A program made the translations under genes and the position numbers. DNA of 64,000 nucleotides, from NCBI GenBank assembly GCA_027924585.1, contig BSBM01001662.1, positions 1,302,001 through 1,366,000 on the forward strand, written 5' to 3'. A model generated the notes under the pieces. It saw only the letters and a program-made list of their open reading frames with translations, was not told where the DNA came from and made no database searches. This DNA is from Larix kaempferi (taxonomy: Eukaryota > Streptophyta > Pinopsida > Pinales > Pinaceae). Within the stretch, counting starts at the first letter, position 1. Each line of letters begins with the position of its first letter. Below are positions 56,215 to 64,000 of this stretch, one piece after another.

Positions 56215-56607
56215 TAAGCTACATGTGAATGAGTGAGAATTTATGAGCTAACCTTGTTGTAAATTTGGAATTGGGCTCTTGATTGATGATAGATGTTGCA
56301 TGTGAATCACTGAGAATTTATGAGCTAACCCCATTGTAAATTTGGAATTGTGCCCTTGATTGGTGATAGATGTTGCATGTGAATCACTGAGAATTTATGA
56401 GCTCACCCCGTTGTAAATTTGGAATTGGGCCCTTGATTGGTGATAGATGTTGCATGTGAATCACTGAGAATTTATGAGCTAACCTCGTTGTAAATTTGGA
56501 ATTGAGCCCTTGATTGGTGATAGATGTTGCATGTGAATCACTAATAATTTATGAGCTAACCTCATTGTAAATTTGGAATTGCGCCCTTGATTGGTGATAG
56601 ATGTGGT
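56215..56607. repeat. 77-bp tandem repeat, about five copies
   Basis: 'gatagatgt' recurs at 56288, 56365, 56442, 56519 and 56596, exactly 77 bp apart. The unit contains 'gaatttatgagctaacc', 'gtaaatttggaattg' and 'cccttgattggtgat'. Inner units are nearly identical, outer ones more diverged. Confidence 0.93.
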
Positions 56608-57300
56608 ATAATACATGATTTTCAAGGGGGGTTGCTTTCAAAGTTATGGGTAAGTTAAGTTAACTTGTCAACCGACATTATAATGTCTTTGAAACTAGCA
56701 CTAGATATAGTTTTAGCTCCCTTAATGTGGTGATTTGTTAATTTTAAGAGTTTCAATGCTATTTTCGAAGCAAGTTTTTACATGTTGCTACGCTATAACA
56801 AATCCAAGTTATCGGCAACTAGATTTGATGAGAATTTATCATGGTCATTTCTGTACTTCCAGGATTCGGATTTGAATTCCACAAGTTGTGTTGGATTCAT
56901 AATGAGTCAATGATGAGCTTACAAACATGACCATGTTCATTGACGAAAATTTCACTTTTGCAGGCTGCCAAAATTTATCGCAAAAGCATTTTTTAAAGGA
57001 AGATGAGGCTTCGTTTATGTGACTATTTCACTGAAATTAATTATGCCAGCTCCCTTTTTCTAAATGCAAACTATAAAATATTTATATTAAATAGTTGAGC
57101 CCATAGATCCTTAACAAAGAGGTAAACTTCTCCAAAACTCTAACATCTAAAAGAAAAGTCCTTTCAACAAATATCTATTCCTAGGTACCATATAATTTAG
57201 CAAACTGTTTGTAAAAAATAGCACAGAAAAACATAGAAACAATAACTATTGTAAAATATCATTTGAACTATTCATTCTTATCCATTCTTCCATGAATTGG
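56608..57300. other. AT-rich sequence, no gene recognised
   Basis: No frame or repeat of note. Confidence 0.35.
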
Positions 57301-57564
57301 CTAAATGACCAATACTTCGTCCATGGTCCGTGCTTCACTTGAGGGTGATGCCTGGCAATGCATACAGTGATTCATTTTCACAAGATACTCCAAGTCCTTC
57401 CTTACCTCGTCCATTAAGGCAATTTTTTCATGTCTATTTCCAACCATATTGTCAATGCAAGACTCCAAGTTGGCTAGATTGTTGGCATTGTATTGTGCCT
57501 CCTCAGTTAAGGTAGCAATGTTCTGCAGAACCCCCCCAATTCCTTCCTGAATGACATGTAGCAT
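57301..57564 (-). pseudogene. Unrecognised coding-like fragment with helical segment
   Basis: The 87-residue frame reads 'EGIGGVLQNIATLTEEAQYN', 'NNLANLESCIDNMVGN' and 'VRKDLEYLVKMNHCMHCQAS'. The heptad-like spacing of Leu and Ile suggests a helix or coiled coil, and 'CMHC' a possible metal pair. It lies downstream, on the same strand, of the RNase H remnant at 58330-58650 but is not joined to it by an open frame. I do not recognise the family. It may be chance. Confidence 0.25.
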
Positions 57565-58329
57565 TCTTTTGAAATCCTCTAGGTAACCTTTGAAACTAGC
57601 ATAAATTTCCCTCTAGGATGGCATGGTTCCTTCGTTACCTACAATAAAGGAAGAGGGGCTCCAAAGTACGGATGTATTATGGCTATCCTAAACTCCATAA
57701 TGGGTTCGTCGCTATATAATCTGGGCGCTACCTGCAAAAGACTAGTAATGTTTCAGAGGAAAGAAACTCAAGCTCATCTTCCCATCCTAAGAGAGATTGA
57801 TAATAAAAAAGAGGAGAATCGATTTGTTCTGAAGCAACAAAATCAAAAGAAGACAGGCCTCGACAAAGGTTCTCTTCTTCAGAGGAATTTTTAGACTACA
57901 ACTTCTCCCAATTAGAAAATTTGGCCTTCTTCCCTACCTTGCAATCACTCTTAATATCCATCAATTCACTTGTACGAACCTGAATGAAGAGAGAGGAGTA
58001 AATACTAGCACTTATGGTGGCCTTAATACCACATTCATTGCACGAATCCCTTGCATTAAGTCTACCTTGTGCCCGATTCTTCTAAATGTTTCCACCTATT
58101 CGCATGGGCTTGGTCTCGAGACTAGAGTCTTGAGGGGAATGCAAAGATGCTCCCCTCCTTTCCTTTACACTCAAGGGAAAAACTATACTTTTCCCTTGGG
58201 TTCTCCCTAGGCTTGCAAACTTCACATTTGTCATGGGATCCACTTTCTAATTAAGGTTTGACTTTCAAATACTATCATTCCTTGTTTGATCCTTGATCCT
58301 TGGTTTTCCAATTCATCTGCTAACCAGTT

Positions 58330-58650
58330 TTTTTCTCATTTGACATGATAATAAACAACTTTGTTGGGGATATTTAGATTATAAATTTGCTTTTGAATTC
58401 TTCCACAAGAGGTGGGATTCTACTTATAAGGGTTACGCATTTTTTGTATCACATACCTAGAGTCTCTGAAAACAAGGAGTTTTGAGATGTTTATTTGAGA
58501 TGAAATTTCCATACCTTACAGTAGGGCCAACAATTATGCCTGGTTATTTATTTTTCTTCCCATCCCCCATGCAAAATTCTTCACAGTCTTTCCCTCGGGA
58601 TCCATGATGACCCCTCCTATTCCTACCACCCCATAATTATGCTCGCTCCA
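58330..58650 (-). pseudogene. RNase H remnant (plant retroelement type)
   Basis: In one minus-strand frame with stops: 'VGIGGVIMDPEGKTVKNFAW', 'INNQA*LLALL*GMEIS' and 'KLLVFRDSRYVIQKM'. This matches the RVT_3-type RNase H (GGVI..D..G..., NNxAEllAl..Gl..., l.v.gDS..vI). Glu is replaced by a stop and GDS reads RDS. It could be the tail of an otherwise lost LINE. Confidence 0.65.
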
Positions 58651-60955
58651 TCGTTATCTGTGTTATATATTATTTATGTGCATTAGCCATAATTGACACC
58701 AATCACTAGTGATTGAGAGATAATCCTTGAACTAGGCCAATTAAGGTGCACTTCATGCTTGGAATCTAGTGAAAGACTTAGTCATTTTTTAAACCAACTC
58801 TAAGTCAACCAATGAACATTAAATGTTGCATAGAGATGATCAGATCTAAGAGAGAGCCTTAATATGAAGTGAAACCACTTACGACATAAAATATAGGGAG
58901 GATGATTGTGGTGTATGAGACTCACCATACGCAACCTAAATGAAGTTGTGGCATGAATTGATTTGATCATGCAAGGATTCAATGATTAGTGGAACAACAT
59001 GTCCAAAGACATTATCTAAAAAATGGGGAAATCGTCAAATCACAGAATAAACCAAAGGGATGTGGCTTATTCTAGCTTCATAGTTTCCATGCATCTCAAA
59101 CTTAGGAAGACAAGATAAAAATCAAAATTGAAAGGCAATGATTGGGAACCACACATAAGAGACAAATGAGAAACACAAAAGACCTCAAAACTTGCACCCA
59201 ATCAACTATCAAAGTCCTAACACCATTCATGCCAAAGTAGGTCATCAACGAAAGGGAAAACAACTAAGTCAAACAATCCAAATAAATCATTCATGGAAAA
59301 CAGTAGCATTGCTAAAGATCATCATGAAGGAATCAATAGACATTTATGGATCAAACTTCATTCAGATTATTCATCATCCATAGATCAATATAGGTAACAC
59401 TCAAAGACCCAAAATTTAGTATTAGGGGGGGTTTGCTTTTCTATTATGAGGTTAAGAAAAGTAGGGGAAGTTGTTTTTGTAGCCACAACAGTTATGTTTA
59501 TCTAATGAATTGCCAAGTGTATAGTTAAATATATACTCAGTGATTTACCATCATTTATAAATCATACTAATCTCATCAAAAAATATCTCCTGTGTATGAT
59601 CCTCCATCAGTCCATATAAGGTATGTCCATAGTGAGTGCATTGATGTAGTAATTTCCAGCTCTGTGAAGAATCCCTTGCATGACTTCTTATCATGGAAGG
59701 TCCATGCTCAGTTAGCTCCGAAGGACATGCATCTGAGGTTCTTCCATACTCCTCTAATGGCTCATGTCTAGATGATGCCAAAAATGCACTGTGTTGTAGT
59801 ACACTACATGTAATACATGATATGGAAATGCTAGTGTCAATCAGGTGATATAATAGTTGAGGTGTGTGTGGAGGGTTGGGAGTCGTGATTAGGTGTACGC
59901 CTAGGAGCAAGTAGTCCTCTAAGTGGATTATGCCTAGTTGTTGGTTGATTATGGGTAGGTCCAAGACCAACCCCCTAAAACTCAACAATGTCAAAATAGT
60001 TCACGTCAAGGTTAAAATTTGGCATCCTACCTTGCATGTCAAGAAATTTTTATATCATGTTTTAGTTTTAAAATTGCCTTTCAGTTTACGTTTAAATCTT
60101 AATTTTACCCATCATAATAATAGTTGATTTTTCTGTAAATAACATTTATAATAACTATAAAAACATTGAATTCTCATATCTTGTCTCATATAATACAAAA
60201 ATATAGTTCAATGTATCATAATATAAGTTTTTATCTTAACATGAGTAAGACTTTTTCAACACAACAATGCTTTAAAAAGGAAAAAGTTTACAAAAATATA
60301 GTTCAATATATGATAATATAACTTTACTTGATCTACAAAAGATATCAATATAAAATAAACTTTAAATGCTGCATAACTAAAATTCATTCAAGGATTTCAA
60401 AATAATGTATATGAAATTGTAGCAAAACTGGAGCAATTATTTACCAAGTTTACGTGAGTTTATGGGAGCTTCAGTAGAGGGGTGTTATGATTAGAAGAAC
60501 ATAATTAACATAATGAATTAAACCAAGAACACACATAATGACAAAGAAGATTTATCCTAGAAACATTTAAATAGGCTTCTTCACAAGCAAAACAATGGAC
60601 CATTACCAATACTTCGTCCATTCATGGTCATTGCCATCGCTCTATATAGATGGTGAACACATTCACTATTCTGTTGGGATTCAAATATATGATTGATGGC
60701 ATGTAGTCTAACAGCTAAAATATTTGTATATATATGCTAACTTTTTTATTTGCAATTCAAAAGAAGCCTTCCAAAGAAAAAACTTGACTGATTTCTATGT
60801 CAAAAACCAGAAAACTTGCATAACGTTGTCAAATCTGTATAATGCACTAACTTATGTAGAAAGGAAATGAATCAAAAAGAAAATACAAATCAGCAGAAGA
60901 CAGAAAACATGTCTATCCTGGCAAATGAAGTACATAAATGTAAACTCCTATGATT
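58651..60955. other. Stretch without recognisable genes
   Basis: An open minus frame at 59551-59994 (147 residues, rich in His, Leu and Ser) shows no domain and is left unassigned. The rest is AT-rich. Confidence 0.35.
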
Positions 60956-61025
60956 GATAACTTGCAATTAAGTTAAATAATATCAATTTTGATAACTTGC
61001 AATTAAGTTAAATAATATCAATTTC
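60956..61025. repeat. 35-bp tandem duplication
   Basis: 'gataacttgcaattaagtta' begins at 60956 and again at 60991, with the next 15 bases also repeated. Two near-identical copies. Confidence 0.9.
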
Positions 61026-61450
61026 GTCATGTCATACCATGTACATGAATGGACGATTGAGTCAATACCCAAACCACTACCCTTGCATGGTGGTAAAGCT
61101 TATGCAAATATCAGCTATTATTTGATGATTGCATTGAGAAGGAAAGAAGCTTTGTTTGTCTGGTTCTAGTTTTGTTTACCATTTGGCAAGGATATATGTG
61201 GTGCGTTCTTGACTCTATGAAGCATTATTCATGAATATTTTCAATTTACATATATCATGTAATCCCATTGTCGTCTCGTCCATCCAAGGACAAGGTGAAC
61301 GGACGCAGGAGGAAGTGGTTGTCGTTATTGCTATGAGGGACAAATCAACACCCAGATCAATGCGAGCAAAATGGTGTTGAGATCCCCTCATAATTTCCCA
61401 ATACCAAACCCCCTTACCTTTTACGTTAAACATTGATTGGCATGGACTAA
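61026..61450. other. Flank of copia element D, no gene recognised
   Basis: The exact outer limit of the copia D LTR is not visible because its partner lies outside the window. Confidence 0.35.
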
Positions 61451-61740
61451 ACAAAAACAAAAAAAGTTGATGGGGCACAAAAAAAACTTAGACACGGGGT
61501 CATTATGAAGGTTTGAGGCAGAAAATAAGCAAAGATAATGTGGAATGAGTTACGCCTCTTCAATTTTTATTCATAAACGGAGATCAACTCATGTAATACA
61601 AACAATAATGTAATGTGTATTTAAACACTTATGGAAAATCCTAAAAGCTCTAACCTAGATTTTGCATGCATGCAAAGCATGTTGTTGCATTTATTAACTG
61701 AACTTCTAAATAGTAACTGAAGTAATTACTATTTCTAACA
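61451..61740 (-). repeat. 3' LTR of copia D (outer limit uncertain)
   Basis: The inner boundary is clear (minus: purine tract then TGTTAGAAATAG). The outer end cannot be fixed without the other LTR. Confidence 0.55.
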
Positions 61741-61749
61741 CTCCCTTTT
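61741..61749 (-). other. Polypurine tract of copia D
   Basis: The minus strand reads AAAAGGGAG directly before TGTTAGAAAT. It overlaps the pol stop region. Confidence 0.65.
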
Positions 61750-62915
61750 AATTGCTACTGCTGACTACTGCAGCTTTTACAATGCCTAAATTATTTCTAT
61801 GAATTTCAAAAATATATTTTGCCAATGGCTTTGTGAATATGTCAGCCAATTGGTCAATCGATTTACAATGCTCAACACGAACTTCACCATTGTTCACAAG
61901 TTCTCTTATGAAGTGGTATCTGGTATCAATGTGCTTGCTTTTATGGTGAAAAACATGGTTCTTGGATAGAGCGATTGTTGAATTGTTGTCACAATAAACT
62001 GTGGTTGGTCCTTCTTGATTCTGTTGAAGACCTTCTAAAACTCTGCGTAACCAGACTGCTTGACATGTTGATGATGTCACTGCTACATACTCTACTTTTT
62101 CTAATGAAAGTGTCACAATGGCCTGCTTCTTGGATGCCCATGAAATCACACCTAATCCAAGATGAAAAACATGACCGGAAGTGCTCTTCCTGTCATCCAA
62201 ACTTCCTGCAAAATCACTATCAGTGAAACCTGTCAAAACATCATACTCAGTGCTTGAGTATAAAATTCCATAGCTTGAAGTCCCTGCAACATATCGTAAG
62301 ATCATTTTTCCAAATTGTCGATGTGAGTCTTTGGGAGACTCCGTGAACCTCGAAATCAAGCTAACAACAAAGATAATATCAGGTCTCGTAGCTGTGAGAT
62401 ACATGAGACTTCCTACAAGTCTCTTAAACAATGTTGGATCTACATTGGGACTGTCATCTTCTTTGCTCAACTTTGTACCTGTTGCCACTGGTGTAGGTGT
62501 CATTTTGCAATTAAGCATTATGAATCGCTTAAGAACTTCATTAGCAAATTTATTTTGAGAGATAAATATACATTTTTCTGACTGTTCTACTTCTAAGCCA
62601 AGAAAGAACCTCATTAATCCAAGGTCTGTCATCTCGAACTCTTTCTTCATAGCTGCCTTGAACTCATCTACTGAGAGGTCACCTATAAAAATCATATCAT
62701 CAACATACAAACAAACTATTAAAATCTGTCCTTGTTGATTTACCTGTGTAAAGTGTTCGTTCGCTGCTGCTTCTGCTAAAACCATTTTTTAGCAGATAAG
62801 AATCAATTCTGCTGAACCAAGATATTGGAGCTTGATTGAGCCCATATAGAGCTTTCTTCAACTTGTAAACTTTCTCTTCATGTTCTTTTATTTCATACCG
62901 TTGTGGCTGCTCCAC
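61748..62915 (-). pseudogene. Copia D reverse transcriptase (C-terminal) and RNase H
   Basis: '[20 protein letters not shown]' lies in the upstream frame (62700-62915). A frameshift near 62780 leads into an open 345-residue frame with '[16 protein letters not shown]' (YVDD intact), 'MTDLGLMRFFLGLEVEQSEK', 'GSLMYLTATRPDI', RNase H 'GFTDSDFAGSLDDRKSTSGH', 'VTLSLEKVEYVAV' (usually SxAEAEY) and 'YCDNNSTIALSKN', ending 'ADIFTKPLAKYIF'. The catalytic Glu region of RNase H is altered but keeps Glu. One frameshift separates it from the N-terminal half. Confidence 0.9.
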
Positions 62916-64000
62916 ATAAATTTCTTCTTCAAGAATGCTGACTTGACATCCATCTGATACACTTTCGATTTTTTCTGCGCTGCAATTGCTAGGACTACTC
63001 TTATTGTGTCCAATATTTCCACTAGTGCAAAAGTTTCTCCAAAATCGATTCCTGGTTGTTGCGAGAAACCTTTTTCTACTAACCTTGTATTATACCTATC
63101 AATCTCACCTTTTTCATTGGGTTTGGTCTTATAGACCCACTTCACACCAATGGGTTTCTTATTCTTTGGCAGGTCAACTAGATCCCATGTATCATTTATC
63201 TCAATGGAATCTATCTCTTCGTCCATAGTATTTACCCAATGCTCTTGTTTTACAGCCTCTTCATAAAACACAGATTCACTAGCAATAAAAACATAATTGG
63301 TATTTGCATCCAATTCATCATAAATATCTGCCAATCTTCTAGCCTTTTTATTACTATGATTAGATTCATTACCTGATTGCAGACTTGATGCTTCACCTCG
63401 AACTAAGTTTCTAGGTGTTCTTTCTAGAGTATTTGCTACTGGTGAAGATGTTACTGGATCTTGTTGTCCAATCATCTCCTCATCTTCTCCATCTTCTGGT
63501 TGGAGTATTGCAGCTCCCACACCCTTGTCTATGGTTCCATTCCATGACTCTTCCTCCTTGAACAAAACATCTCTGCTGAGGATAACCTTTTTGGTAATAG
63601 GGTTATACAACTTGTAGGCTTTAGTTTGTTCACTGTATGCAAGAAATATACATTTCTCACTCCTGTCGTCTAGCTTTTTTCTTAGTTGTTTAGGAACATG
63701 AGCATAAGCAACACAACCAAATATTCTGAAATGAGAAACATTACAACTCATACCTGACCATGCTTCCTCTGGTACTTTGTTCTTCACATTTTTGGTGGGA
63801 GATCTGTTCATCACATGAACAACACAAGCCACCGCGTCTCCCCAAAATTCATGGGACAAATTTCTTCCTTTCAGCATGTTCCTTGCCATATTCATGATAG
63901 TTCTATTCTTGCATTATGCAATACCATTCTACTGAGGTGTATATCTTGTAGTGAATTGCCTCTTGATTCCATGATGTTTGCAGTAATCATGAAATTCCTT
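62888..64000 (-). pseudogene. Copia D integrase C-terminus and RT N-terminus (partial)
   Basis: An open frame of 335 residues runs from 'MNMARNMLKGRNLSHEFWGD' and 'FGCVAYAHVPKQLRKKLDDR' (integrase C-terminal part) through an acidic linker to RT: 'WDLVDLPKNKKPIGVKWVYK', '[20 protein letters not shown]' and '[13 protein letters not shown]'. Upstream, 63896-64000 encodes 'KEFHDYCKHHGIKRQFTTRY' and 'NGIA*CKNRTIM', the end of the integrase core, with two stops where QQNGIAERKN is expected. The element continues past the window end. Confidence 0.88.

Larger units (their letters stand above)
61451..64000 (-). mobile_element. Copia element D, 3' part (runs off the window)
   Basis: On the minus strand: integrase, RT, RNase H, polypurine tract AAAAGGGAG (61741-61749) and the start of an LTR, TGTTAGAAAT (inner end at 61740). 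Its layout is complete over the part seen and its proteins differ from those of A, B and C, so it is a separate copia lineage. The lower LTR limit is a guess between about 61440 and 61515. Confidence 0.85.

Noticed and set aside
59551-59994. 147-residue minus-strand open frame
   Set aside because: No recognisable motif and no gene-like context. An open frame of this length can occur by chance in this much sequence.
1-64000. CRISPR arrays, bacterial operons, rRNA or organelle sequence
   Set aside because: The tandem repeats lack spacer structure, and all recognisable coding matches are plant-type transposable elements.

Overview
The window looks like intergenic nuclear DNA of a seed plant with a large, retrotransposon-filled genome. 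Everything recognisable is a transposable element: plant L1-type LINEs with a C-terminal RNase H, Ty1/copia and Ty3/gypsy elements with the usual plant initiator-Met primer-binding site, and AT-rich tandem repeats. I see no intact host gene, rRNA or tRNA. A gymnosperm would fit, but that is a guess.

Region 1-31759 is one nest. Its outer shell appears to be a large minus-strand LTR element: a 3' LTR truncated at the window start (1-1639) with a polypurine tract, and a 1,984-bp 5' LTR (29776-31759) with its primer-binding site. The parts of its interior I can see have no genes, so it resembles a LARD-type element. Inside it lie a decayed L1 LINE (about 3643-9481, minus), copia element A (9533-17596, minus), a copia-derived fold-back insertion (18027-19762) sitting in a ~105-bp tandem array, and a degenerate gypsy element with a chromodomain-like tail (21111-27784, plus). 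Copia A carries a 1,026-bp DNA transposon with an 8-bp target duplication in its reverse transcriptase. A 267-bp near-perfect palindrome lies at 3187-3453.

Region 31760-46290 is a second nest. A decayed transposase-like coding remnant of unassigned family (32165-32929 and 45077-46130) is split by plus-strand copia element C (32930-45076). Element C is split in turn by minus-strand copia element B (37270-44300), which is flanked by a perfect TCATG duplication. A and B belong to one family. Both keep only reverse transcriptase and RNase H plus a short integrase relic, behind a ~2.7-kb leader without gag or protease. Both share the same splice-like signals.

Region 46.3-61.4 kb is older, decayed DNA. 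It holds faint LINE and gypsy fragments and tandem repeats of about 355, 77 and 35 bp. From 61.4 kb to the window end lies the 3' part of another minus-strand copia element (integrase, RT, RNase H), cut off by the window edge.

The most unusual items are the RT/RNase H-only copia family with splice-like signals, the fold-back copia insertion with a target duplication (so it was rearranged before or during integration), the perfect-arm palindrome, and the unassigned transposase-like remnant.
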